A DNA stretch of 51,888 bases from JBGSYN01 sp041750975 (GTDB taxonomy: Bacteria > Pseudomonadota > Alphaproteobacteria > Geminicoccales > Geminicoccaceae): assembly GCA_041750975.1 (NCBI GenBank), contig JBGSYN010000129.1:1-51888 (forward strand), given 5' to 3'. Positions 15,826 to 23,546 of this stretch are shown piece after piece (position 1 is the stretch's first letter; each line of letters starts with the position of its first letter). The notes beneath the pieces were generated by a model. It saw only the letters and a list, made by a program, of their open reading frames with translations, did no database searches and had not been told where the DNA came from. The translations under genes and the position numbers were made by a program.

Positions 15826-16586
15826 GCCCGGCTTCAACGAGAAGTAGTGCCGGCGAGATCCTCTATCTCGACGGCGTCACCGTCAGCTTCGACGGGTTTC
15901 GCGCTCTCAACGAGCTGTCGCTGGTCGTCGAAACCGGTGAGCTTCGCGCCATTATCGGCCCGAACGGCGCCGGCAAGACGACGATGATGGATGTCATCAC
16001 CGGCAAGACCCGCCCCGATCACGGTGCCGTGCGCTATCGGGGAACGATCGACCTCACCCGCCACGACGAGGCCGAGATCGCGCGCCTGGGCATCGGCCGG
16101 AAATTCCAAAAGCCGACCGTATTCGAAAGTCAGACCGTCTATGACAATCTGGAGCTGGCGCTGGACGACGATCGCCGCCTGATGAACCTGCTGTTCGGCC
16201 GTTTGTCGGACGGCCAGCGGCAGCGGATCGAGGAGGTTCTGCAGCTGATCCGCCTACAGGCGCACCGCGACCGGTTGGCCGGCGAACTCGCTCACGGCCA
16301 AAAGCAATGGCTCGAGATCGGCATGCTGCTGGTTCAGGACCCGCAGCTGCTGCTGGTCGACGAGCCCGCCGCCGGCATGACCGATGCGGAAACCGCGGCG
16401 ACGGCGGACCTCCTGCAGGAAATCTCCCGTTCCCACTCGGTCGTCGTCGTCGAGCACGATATGGAATTCGTCAAATCGCTGGGCAGCAAGGTGACCGTCC
16501 TCCATGAGGGTTCCGTGCTCGCCGAAGGCCCGATGGATCATGTGCAGAACGATCCGCGCGTGATCGAAGTCTATCTGGGGCGCTGA
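15822..16586 (+). CDS. urtD: Urea ABC transporter ATP-binding protein UrtD
   Basis: A 254-residue cytoplasmic ATPase of the LivG class. It has a Walker A (IIGPNGAGKTTMMDVI), the UrtD/LivG segment GIGRKFQKPTVFESQTVYDN, a variant signature ELAHGQKQWLEIGMLL in place of LSGGQ, and Walker B LLLVDEPAAGMTD. The switch His is in VVVEHDMEFV. The start is the GTG at 15822, which overlaps the urtC stop; no upstream ATG fits. It pairs with UrtE to power import. Confidence 0.96.
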   Translation: MSPASTRSSAGEILYLDGVTVSFDGFRALNELSLVVETGELRAIIGPNGAGKTTMMDVITGKTRPDHGAVRYRGTIDLTRHDEAEIARLGIGRKFQKPTVFESQTVYDNLELALDDDRRLMNLLFGRLSDGQRQRIEEVLQLIRLQAHRDRLAGELAHGQKQWLEIGMLLVQDPQLLLVDEPAAGMTDAETAATADLLQEISRSHSVVVVEHDMEFVKSLGSKVTVLHEGSVLAEGPMDHVQNDPRVIEVYLGR

Positions 16587-16593
16587 CCGCATC

Positions 16594-17289
16594 ATGCTCG
16601 ATGTTCGATCGATCGATCTTCATTACGGCAACAGCCAGGCTTTGTGGAACGTGTCGCTCGCCTGCAATCCCGGCAAGATCACCTGTCTGCTCGGCCGCAA
16701 CGGTGTCGGCAAGACCAGCACGATCAGGGCGATCGTCGGCCAGCATCCCGTGACGGGCGGCGAGGTCAGCTTCGACGGCAGGGAAATCACCAGGGAGCCG
16801 TCGTTCGCGCGGGCGCGGCAGGGCATCGCCCTCGTGCCGCAGGGTCGCGAGATTTTTCCCCTCCTGACCGTGAAGGAGAATCTGCAGACCGGTTTCGCCG
16901 TGGTTCCGGCCAAAGAGCGCAACATTCCGGACCAGATCTTCGAGCTGTTTCCGGTGCTCAAGCAAATGCTCGGCCGTCGTGGGGGCGATCTCTCGGGCGG
17001 CCAGCAGCAGCAGCTGGCGATCGGCCGCGCGTTGGTGATGCGCCCGAAGCTGATCGTTCTCGACGAGCCGACCGAAGGCATCCAGCCCTCGATCATCAAG
17101 GATATCGCCAAGGTGCTGACCCTGTTGCGGGATCAGCTCGGCCTTGCCGTGCTCCTGATCGAGCAATATTTCGAGTTCGCGCGCGATCTCGCCGATGACA
17201 TTCTCGTGATGGACCGGGGCCAGATCGTGTTGCAGGGACCGGTGGCGGACCTCGACGAAGCCGAAGTGCGCCGCCACCTCACAGTTTGA
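16594..17289 (+). CDS. urtE: Urea ABC transporter ATP-binding protein UrtE
   Basis: A 231-residue LivF-class ATPase. Walker A is LLGRNGVGKTSTIRAI, the signature DLSGGQQQQLAIGRAL and Walker B LIVLDEPTEGIQPSII. The triple-Gln run after the signature and the phrase EGIQPSIIKDI are characteristic of UrtE. It follows urtD by seven bases and is the last gene of the operon. No urease or urease-accessory genes follow, which is unusual since urt genes often adjoin ure genes. Confidence 0.96.
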   Translation: MLDVRSIDLHYGNSQALWNVSLACNPGKITCLLGRNGVGKTSTIRAIVGQHPVTGGEVSFDGREITREPSFARARQGIALVPQGREIFPLLTVKENLQTGFAVVPAKERNIPDQIFELFPVLKQMLGRRGGDLSGGQQQQLAIGRALVMRPKLIVLDEPTEGIQPSIIKDIAKVLTLLRDQLGLAVLLIEQYFEFARDLADDILVMDRGQIVLQGPVADLDEAEVRRHLTV

Positions 17290-17423
17290 CGGCTTGGACA
17301 CCCAGGACGTGGCCGGAGTTTCCGGTTTGGAAACAATCTTTCAAGCGCAGATCGTCTCCAGTCTGTCACTTCGGTTTCCTATTTCGATGGATGTCATCGA
17401 CAAATTCGGATGGAAAACACGCG

Positions 17424-18002
17424 ATGCGGAAAATACTTCTGACGACTTCGGCGGTTTTGACTTTGGCGGCGGGCTCCGCCGCTGCGGCCCCCGAACGCTA
17501 TGTATTCGATAAGGCTCATACCGATATTCTGTTTTTCGTCAGCCATTTCGGTTTCTCGACCATGCAGGGAGAATTCGTCGAGTATGAGGGCGAGTTGGTG
17601 CTTGACGAGGAGAATCCCGAGCAGAGCTCGATCCGTGTGACGATCGAGACGGCGAGCCTCGATACCGACCATGCCGAGCGCGATGCCCATCTCCGCAGCG
17701 CCGATTTCTTCAATGTCGAGGAGCATCCGACGATGACCTTCGAGAGCACCGAGGTGAGGCTTGTCGGCGAGGAAAAGGCGGAAGTGCATGGCGATCTGAC
17801 GATCCTGGGCCAGACACGTCCCGCCACATTGACGGTCAATCTCAATGCCAAGGGGGCGTCTCCGGTGATGCCGGATGTTTATGTGGTCGGACTCGATGCG
17901 GAGACCGTGATCGATCGCACCGAATTCGGGATGGAGACCTTCGCGCCGGCAATCGGTGAGGAGGTCGCGATCCGTATATCCACTGAGTTGCATCGCCAAT
18001 AG
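17424..18002 (+). CDS. YceI-family periplasmic protein
   Basis: A 192-residue exported protein with a signal peptide (ILLTTSAVLTLAAGSAAAA) and a lipocalin-like YceI domain: YVFDKAHTDILFFVSHFGFS, SADFFNVEEHPTMTFEST, VHGDLTILGQTRPATL and DRTEFGMETFAPAIGEEV. YceI proteins bind polyisoprenoids such as quinone-like lipids. The start ATG 17424 is set by the signal peptide. It leads a set of YceI, cytochrome b561 and YceI genes, whose shared lipid-quinone theme suggests a joint redox or isoprenoid role. Confidence 0.93.
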   Translation: MRKILLTTSAVLTLAAGSAAAAPERYVFDKAHTDILFFVSHFGFSTMQGEFVEYEGELVLDEENPEQSSIRVTIETASLDTDHAERDAHLRSADFFNVEEHPTMTFESTEVRLVGEEKAEVHGDLTILGQTRPATLTVNLNAKGASPVMPDVYVVGLDAETVIDRTEFGMETFAPAIGEEVAIRISTELHRQ

Positions 18003-18019
18003 GGCGCGTCACGAGCAGC

Positions 18020-18055
18020 GATGCGGCAGCGGACCTTGCCGTTCGCTGCCGCATC
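18020..18055 (+). promoter_or_regulatory. 12-bp perfect inverted repeat between yceI and the cytochrome b561 gene
   Basis: GATGCGGCAGCG (18020-18031) is exactly complementary to CGCTGCCGCATC (18044-18055), with a 12-base loop. There is no T-run after it, so it is not a typical terminator. It may be an mRNA-stabilising or processing hairpin that changes the ratio of the first gene to the next. Confidence 0.6.
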
Positions 18056-18072
18056 GCACGGAGACTTCCGGA

Positions 18073-18621
18073 ATGAAGATGGTCAACAGCGACCGGTCAT
18101 GGGGCCTGGTGAGCCAGTTTTTCCACTGGGTAATGGCGGGGCTGATCATCTGGACCTTCTATATCGGCTGGACCATGACCGGGCTCGAGATCAGCCCGGA
18201 AATGTTCGCGACCTATAACTTCCACAAAAGCCTGGGTCTCACGATCCTGACGCTGGCTGTCCTCAGGCTCGGCTGGCGGCTCGCCAATCGCACGCCGCTC
18301 TTGCCCGAGGGTATGAGCGGCGTCGAGCGGGCCTTGGCGCACCTGACCCATTGGGGTCTCTATGCGATCCTGCTCGCCATGCCGCTGAGCGGTTGGCTGT
18401 TGACCTCGACGGCCGGTGTGCCGGTCAACTATTTCGGGCTCGGCACCGTGCCGATGCTCACCGGCAGCGACGAAGCCTGGGCCAAGACGCTCGCCGGCGT
18501 GCACGAGATTTTTTCGAAACTCCTGCTCGTGCTTTTCGTCCTCCATGTACTCGGGGCGCTGAAGCACCATTTCGTCTCGAAGGACAATACGCTCCGGCGG
18601 ATGATTTTGCCGGCGCGCTGA
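18073..18621 (+). CDS. Cytochrome b561-family protein
   Basis: A 182-residue inner-membrane di-haem cytochrome b with four hydrophobic helices. Candidate haem-ligand histidines are in FFHWVMAGLIIWTFYIG, TYNFHKSLGLTILTL and the C-terminal VLFVLHVLGALKHHFV. It would pass electrons between quinone and a periplasmic partner. ATG 18073 follows a weak GGA and matches the usual N-terminus of the family just before helix 1. The next YceI gene starts 9 bp after its stop. Confidence 0.92.
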   Translation: MKMVNSDRSWGLVSQFFHWVMAGLIIWTFYIGWTMTGLEISPEMFATYNFHKSLGLTILTLAVLRLGWRLANRTPLLPEGMSGVERALAHLTHWGLYAILLAMPLSGWLLTSTAGVPVNYFGLGTVPMLTGSDEAWAKTLAGVHEIFSKLLLVLFVLHVLGALKHHFVSKDNTLRRMILPAR

Positions 18622-18630
18622 TTGAGGATA

Positions 18631-19191
18631 ATGATGAGAACTTGTGCAATTGCCGTCATCGCGACGGCTTGGATCGTGCCGTTTTCCGTCGAAGCCGCGG
18701 AGTGGGCGCTCGATCCCGAGAATAGTGCGGTTTCCTTCGAAGCGACGGCCCAGGGAAACACCTATGGCGGCAGCTTCGAGGGGTTCGAGGCGGACATCAC
18801 CTTCGATCCCGAGGCGTTGGACCAGGCGAGCCTGGTCGCGCGGATCGATTTGACCAGTGTCGCGATGAATCTGCCCAAGGCGGCGGAACAGCTGCAAGGA
18901 TCCGACTGGTTCGATACCGCCAGTCATCCGACGGCGACCTTCACCAGCACCAGCTTCGAGGCCAAGGGCGACGATGACTACGATGTCCTGGGCGAGCTCG
19001 AACTCAAGGGCGCGACCCAGTCGGTCGTACTGCCGATGAGCATCGTGATCGAGGGCGATCGTGCGAGGGCCGCAGGCGAAGTCACGATCGATCGGCTCGA
19101 ATACGATATCGGCGAGGGCCAATGGGCCACGGGCGACACCATCGGCTCCGACGTGGCGCTGATCCTCGAAATCGAAGCGACCCGGCAGTAG
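18631..19191 (+). CDS. Second YceI-family periplasmic protein
   Basis: An exported protein of about 186 residues with the signal TCAIAVIATAWIVPFSVEAA and a divergent YceI domain: EWALDPENSAVSFEATAQGN, DWFDTASHPTATFTSTSFEA, VLGELELKGATQSVVLPM and the closing WATGDTIGSDVALILEIEA. It differs strongly from the first YceI, so it is not a recent duplicate. Starts at ATG 18631 or 18634 are both possible (GAGG lies just upstream). The organisation YceI-b561-YceI suggests that both serve the cytochrome. Confidence 0.92.
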   Translation: MMRTCAIAVIATAWIVPFSVEAAEWALDPENSAVSFEATAQGNTYGGSFEGFEADITFDPEALDQASLVARIDLTSVAMNLPKAAEQLQGSDWFDTASHPTATFTSTSFEAKGDDDYDVLGELELKGATQSVVLPMSIVIEGDRARAAGEVTIDRLEYDIGEGQWATGDTIGSDVALILEIEATRQ

Positions 19192-19291
19192 ACTACGCGG
19201 CGGGCGTCAATCGGCTTTGGGTCGTTAAGCAATAACTAAGGGCCTGGGTTTATTATGATTGGCATTGTCTCGATCATGATCCGGGCCCTCC

Positions 19292-19798
19292 ATGCTGAAC
19301 CGCGTTTTCGTCATGGCCTTAATGCTGGGCCTGGGCGCCTGGGGGGCCACCCATTGGGCGTTCGAGAGGAACGGCCTGCAGACCCCGGTAGTTGCGGCCA
19401 CCGGTGCGACGTCGGAAACGTCGGGGATGGCCAACTCGATCCAGATCGCGCCGTCCTTCAACGGTCATTTTTTCGTCACGGCCGCGGTCAATGGGCGCCC
19501 GATCGATTTTCTCGTCGACAGCGGCGCTTCCGATATCGTCTTGAGCCGAAACGACGCGGAGCGTGCCGGCTTCAATCTGCAGAGCCTTCGCTACAGCGAG
19601 CCCGTCGCCACCGCCAATGGCCGGGTCATGGTCGCACCGGTCGAATTGCGGGACCTTCGGATCGGTCAACTGCGCTTCGATTTCGTCGCGGCCAAGGTCA
19701 ATCCGGCGCCGATGAACGTATCGCTGCTGGGCATGAGCTTTCTAAACAGCCTGCGCGGTTGGGAAGTCCGCAACGGCCGGCTGCAGCTTTATTGGTGA
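19292..19798 (+). CDS. Retropepsin-like aspartic protease (clan AA, TIGR02281 type)
   Basis: A 168-residue protein with one N-terminal membrane segment (VFVMALMLGLGAWGATHW) and a single retropepsin-like domain outside. The active-site strand is IDFLVDSGASDIVLSRNDAE (D-S-G-A), and the hydrophobic-hydrophobic-Gly block appears as SLLGMSFLNSLRGWEVRNG. One domain holds one catalytic Asp, so activity needs a dimer, as known for clan AA. The substrate is unknown. Confidence 0.87.
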   Translation: MLNRVFVMALMLGLGAWGATHWAFERNGLQTPVVAATGATSETSGMANSIQIAPSFNGHFFVTAAVNGRPIDFLVDSGASDIVLSRNDAERAGFNLQSLRYSEPVATANGRVMVAPVELRDLRIGQLRFDFVAAKVNPAPMNVSLLGMSFLNSLRGWEVRNGRLQLYW

Positions 19799-19870
19799 CC
19801 GGTGGGACATTGCCCGTGGGTTCGAGCTAGATTGGGTGTCCAACCCCGGCGACCCTTGATCGGAGCCCCC

Positions 19871-20251
19871 ATGACCTCGATCCCGACACCGCAAAAGATC
19901 AATCTCGATGCGGCCTTCGCCTCGATCGCCGAGCCTTGGCAGCCGCGCGTCGCCGGCACGGTGAACGATACGCAAATCAGGTTGGCGAGGCTCGAGGGAG
20001 AGTTCGTCTGGCACCATCACGAGCATCAGGACGAGATGTTCCTGGTCATCCAGGGCCGGCTCGTCCTCAAATTCCGCGATGGCGAAGCGATGCTCACGGC
20101 CGGCGAGTTCATTGTGGTACCTCGCGGAGTGGAGCATTGTCCCATCGGCTGCGACGACTGCAAGGTGATGCTGATCGAGCCCGCCTCGACGCTCAATACC
20201 GGCAATATCGAGAACGAGCGAACGGTGCGGACGCTTCAGACCGTCGGCTGA
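19871..20251 (+). CDS. Cupin-domain protein
   Basis: A 126-residue single-domain cupin. Cupin motif 1 is WHHHEHQDEMFLVIQGRLVL (metal ligands His, His and Glu) and motif 2 is GEFIVVPRGVEHCPIG (final His). It is likely a metal-binding enzyme or sensor; the reaction is not readable. The start ATG 19871 follows GGAG. It converges with the esterase gene, the two stop codons being four bases apart. Confidence 0.88.
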   Translation: MTSIPTPQKINLDAAFASIAEPWQPRVAGTVNDTQIRLARLEGEFVWHHHEHQDEMFLVIQGRLVLKFRDGEAMLTAGEFIVVPRGVEHCPIGCDDCKVMLIEPASTLNTGNIENERTVRTLQTVG

Positions 20252-20254
20252 TCG

Positions 20255-21247
20255 CTATTTCGCGGCTTGGGCGCGCCACGCCGCGTCGACGAAGAGAAGG
20301 GCCGTTTCGAGATGGTCGGCCCAGAGCCGCCAGTCATGACCGCCGTCGGTGATGCGGATCTCGCTCTCGATGCCTGCTTTCTCGAGCGCCAGGTGCAGCC
20401 GCATGGTCTCGAGATCGAGCGCGAAGAAATCGTCGTCGCCCGCCATCAGGAGGATTGCCGGCTGAGCGGCGGCGCTTAACCCTGCGATCAGCGAGAACGG
20501 GCTCGCCCGCTCGAAACGGTCCGGATCGAAGGGATCGCCGAACGCGATATTGAAGAGATCCAGTTGCAGCGTCGAGAAATCGTCCCGATCGGGCTCGGGC
20601 GAGAACATCGCCCCGCTCATACTGACGACGGCAGCGTAGCGGTCGGGGTTGCCGAACGAGAGCCGGAGCGCGCCATAGCCGCCCATCGAAAGGCCGGCGA
20701 TGGCGGTACGCTCGCGCCCAAGGCTCGCCCCATACTCGGCGGCAAGGTGGTTCGGGAATTCGTCGAGCAGAGTTTGCGCAATCGGACCCGCGCCGCCGGG
20801 GTCGGCATTGTCGACATACCAGCTATTGTCCCCGTCCGGCATGGCGACGATCAAGGGTGCGATCCGCCCCTCTGCAATCAGCCGGTCGGCGGTGGTCTGG
20901 AGCCTCCCCGCATGCAGCCAGTCACGCTCGTTGCCGCCATGACCGTGCAGCAACATCAGCACGGGCCAATCCGACTGGTCTGAATCGACGGGCCGGTTGG
21001 GATCGGACGCCCGATCCTGACCGGGGGCACGGTCCTGATGGGCCGCTTGAGGCGGCGTTCGGCCAGCATCGTGGCCGGGCGGAAGATAGGTCGAATAGAC
21101 CAGATCCCGCCCCAACAACACGCTCGGCAGCCGGCCCGCTTCGAGCACGCCCGAGTCGGCCGCCAAAGGTCCGGGCGGCTGGATCGTCAAAAGGCAGATC
21201 AGCCAGAGACCGATTGGACCGATGATGCGCCGGTTACGACCTGGCAC
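20255..21247 (-). CDS. Secreted alpha/beta-hydrolase of the esterase D/feruloyl-esterase-like family
   Basis: An exported hydrolase of about 330 residues. Reading from GTG 21247 gives a signal peptide (GPIGLWLICLLTIQPPG); the frame is open to a TTG at 21391, so the start is uncertain. The fold is PF00756-like: VLMLLHGHGGNERDWLHAGR (oxyanion loop), AGLSMGGYGALRLSFGNPD (nucleophile Ser), Asp in LLMAGDDDFFALD and His in TDGGHDWRLWADHL. A Gln/Asp/Pro-rich insert near residue 60 is unusual and probably a surface loop. Likely substrates are carboxylic esters; no pathway context is seen. Confidence 0.85.
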   Translation of the reverse strand: MPGRNRRIIGPIGLWLICLLTIQPPGPLAADSGVLEAGRLPSVLLGRDLVYSTYLPPGHDAGRTPPQAAHQDRAPGQDRASDPNRPVDSDQSDWPVLMLLHGHGGNERDWLHAGRLQTTADRLIAEGRIAPLIVAMPDGDNSWYVDNADPGGAGPIAQTLLDEFPNHLAAEYGASLGRERTAIAGLSMGGYGALRLSFGNPDRYAAVVSMSGAMFSPEPDRDDFSTLQLDLFNIAFGDPFDPDRFERASPFSLIAGLSAAAQPAILLMAGDDDFFALDLETMRLHLALEKAGIESEIRITDGGHDWRLWADHLETALLFVDAAWRAQAAK

Positions 21248-21740
21248 GCCCGCGGCGGCGGCAATCCTGGCCAGGCAGCCCCCAAAGGGACCGGTCTGCC
21301 CTTTGCTTTGCTCGCCCCGATCTTTCGAGCACCGAAGCGTCTGATCAACACGGCAACGGGCATTCGGTTCAGGATGGCTTGAATGACGCAACGCAAGGCC
21401 CCTTGGCGCTTTAGCCGCAACCTGCGGCCGATGGATTCCCGGCAGAGTTGAAGCGGCACGTTCCCCTCGACGATGAAACGATGATACCGTCGGCTAGGGC
21501 CCTGGGCGACCCCGGCGTTCATCCAGCTGCATCGAGCCGTTCCCGGCGGCTCGCCTTATTTTGCCATTCACCGAGCGCCTGCCGCAGCCAGAGGTTCGGA
21601 TGGGCCGGACGAGCGAGCAAACGATATCTTATTTGCCCTCACGGCGACGAGATAGGCCCACTCGAATCTCCGAGGCGATCGTCGAAGCCGACATTCCATG
21701 CCGAACACCTCAAGGTTTTCGATATGCAGATTATGGCAAG
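21248..21740. other. Gap without a recognisable gene, upstream of the esterase and beside the repeat ladder
   Basis: Apart from the possible N-terminal extension of the esterase frame (to 21391), nothing coding is convincing here. Short open frames lack family features. The DNA looks less G+C-rich and less codon-structured than its surroundings. It may hold further, more eroded units of the repeat ladder described at 21741-22870, but I could not align them with confidence. Confidence 0.4.
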
Positions 21741-22870
21741 AAATCTGCCAGTCGGCCTAGGCTTGGGATTGGCGCGATGAATGCAAATCCCGATCTCCTC
21801 CTACAGCCGCAGGCAGGCGAAGACATGAACGGTCGCAGCGTTCTTTCTTCGGCTACCTGCGACCACGATCCCCAACGGAACACGCCATTCAGCCAACCCA
21901 CTACGATCATCCACCCGACGTCGTGGGAGTAGGCGATACCCCGATCCTGTGTGCCAAGTTCCTCTATCCAATTCGCGTCGCGTTTCCGAGATCTCAAGCT
22001 ACAACGGAAGGTCTTGATCGCGCAGGCAACCAAGTTGGATAGTCGTCGGCGGCAGGCAATGTCCAAACCGTCACCGCATCCCCTGTTCGGGTTCGTCACC
22101 CCGCTGTGAATTGTGCAACCGGCCAATGAGTTCGCAGGTCCAGGCAATTGGCCCAAGGTGCCGAGCCGTTTCGTTGCTCGGGGAGCAATCCAGAGAAGGC
22201 AAAACCCCTGACCCATGCGCTCGGTTCTCTGTACCCGATTCGCGATGCATTTTGGAAATGCCGAAGCGCGCCACGAATCTCTATTGGGGCAAAGGATCGC
22301 GTTGGGGCGTCATGGGAGACAGGAATTTCCGGACCTCTGTTGCATCCTGCATTTGGGATGCTCATCCCGCTGTTGGCTTGGGCAACCGGCTCCTTGGTTC
22401 GCCGGTTCACGCAATTGGTCCGGCAGGGCGAGGCGCTTACCGTGTTTGGAAAGCGTTCGCCAGAAGGGACACCGGGGTCTGTGGGGCCGGTTCATTTCAC
22501 CCAGTCCGGGCTGAATTTCGGAGATCTCATGGCCTACCATGAAACTCGGATCGGGCGGCAAACCCCGTTGGGACAGTCATGAACGACAGGTATATCGGAA
22601 TGTCACTGCCTTCGGTGTTTGAGACGCACACCCCGTTGTGATTGGGAAATAGGCTATACAGCTCGATGACTCAGACCATCCGTGCGGCGGGTCGGCGCAA
22701 TTTCGACACCTCGGAAAGCTTTGGCGAGAATGCAACAGCTTCGCCATTTCCCCTCGGTACTCTTTTACCCAATCGAAGTTGCGTCACATTCGGGAAATCT
22801 CGAGGCGCAGTGTGAGGCTTCGATCGGGCAGGGAATCGAGTTTGAGCGTCACCAGGGACCGGGGTGTGCT
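21741..22870 (-). repeat. Ladder of degenerate ~266-bp tandem repeats, decayed copies of the 3' end of the lipoprotein gene
   Basis: Two independent anchors recur with a regular step. The anchor GAGATCTC/GAAATCTC-like occurs at 21988, 22255, 22521 and 22794 (steps 267, 266, 273). The anchor CACCCCG/CATCCCG occurs at 22097, 22363 and 22629 (steps 266, 266). Read on the minus strand, each unit aligns codon by codon with the C-terminus of the lipoprotein at 22784-23467: the gene has LPDRSLTLRLEISRM; the copies read PPDPSFMVGHEISEI, LPQ*RFVARFGISKM and LRDQDLPL*LEISET (asterisk = stop). A weaker unit begins near 21741. Identity is perhaps 55-65% by eye. Two copies have stop codons inside the matched segment, so they are not functional genes. 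Confidence 0.7.
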
Positions 22871-23467
22871 GGTGATGTCCTGCCAGACCTGCAGACGTTC
22901 GTTGCGCGCGAATTGCATCAACTCGCCCCGCCGCCACTCGCGCGGAAACCAGATGGGCTGATCCAGACAGACCTGGATTTGCGACGCAGCGGTTGCGAAA
23001 GCGTCGATCACCACGGGTCCTTCGGCTTCGGCATGGCTGGCGCTATGGCAGATCACACGCTTTGAGTGGATCGTCCGGCCCTCGATCGCGCATTGCGAAA
23101 AAGCTTCAAGGATCGGTTCATCGCGGGCATTCGAGGCGATGCGCCGTGCCGACGGCCATGCGAAGCCGTCGTCCTGAGCCTCCAGCAGAACCACCAGCCG
23201 CCGGCATTGCTGTTCGGCCAAAGCCAATGCGTCGCGTGTCGGCGGTATCGGCGTGAAAGGCGTAGCGGAAATACTGGGCTTCGTCGTCGGGCCCGCAGCG
23301 TCGACCGTTTCATCCCAAGAAGGATGATCGGTCGAACATGCCGCCAATTGCGTTAACGCCACCATCGCGAGATAGAGAAGTCGTCGATGCAAACGAAACG
23401 GCCCCTCACCGGTCAATCGAACGATCCGCAAGCGCGTGCGATCCCGCCAGCGCCTCGAATTCACCAT
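22784..23467 (-). CDS. Putative lipoprotein of unknown function
   Basis: A protein of about 227 residues with a hydrophobic segment and lipobox (LLYLAMVALTQLAACS), so probably a lipoprotein. The mature part starts STDHPSWDETVDAAG and contains several cysteines (EQQCRR, SQCAIEG, RVICHSA, VCLDQP) that may form disulphides. No known domain is recognised. ATG 23467 leaves a long, basic N-region; a TTG at 23392 (reading HRRLLYLAMV) would give a more normal signal. Its last 190 bp or so is the template of the decayed repeats downstream. Confidence 0.6.
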   Translation of the reverse strand: MVNSRRWRDRTRLRIVRLTGEGPFRLHRRLLYLAMVALTQLAACSTDHPSWDETVDAAGPTTKPSISATPFTPIPPTRDALALAEQQCRRLVVLLEAQDDGFAWPSARRIASNARDEPILEAFSQCAIEGRTIHSKRVICHSASHAEAEGPVVIDAFATAASQIQVCLDQPIWFPREWRRGELMQFARNERLQVWQDITSTPRSLVTLKLDSLPDRSLTLRLEISRM

Positions 23468-23546
23468 CGGCACTTATGCAACGGGATCGATCTGCGGCAA
23501 GTGTTGGTAGTGTCCCGGAACGCCGATTTGGCGCGTTCGGGCCCGC

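Noticed and set aside
13637..15837. Long minus-strand frames (13637-14701 and 14575-15837) over urtB and urtC
   Set aside because: Antisense shadows of membrane-protein genes with clear family motifs; composition is Asp/Glu/Arg/His-rich as expected from antisense of hydrophobic codons.
21731..22216. A 161-codon minus-strand frame in the repeat ladder
   Set aside because: It is an accidental open stretch spanning decayed repeat units; similarity to neighbouring units is better explained by the repeat than by a gene.
21741..22870. CRISPR array
   Set aside because: Units are about 266 bp, strongly diverged and contiguous; no short identical repeats with unique spacers and no cas genes.
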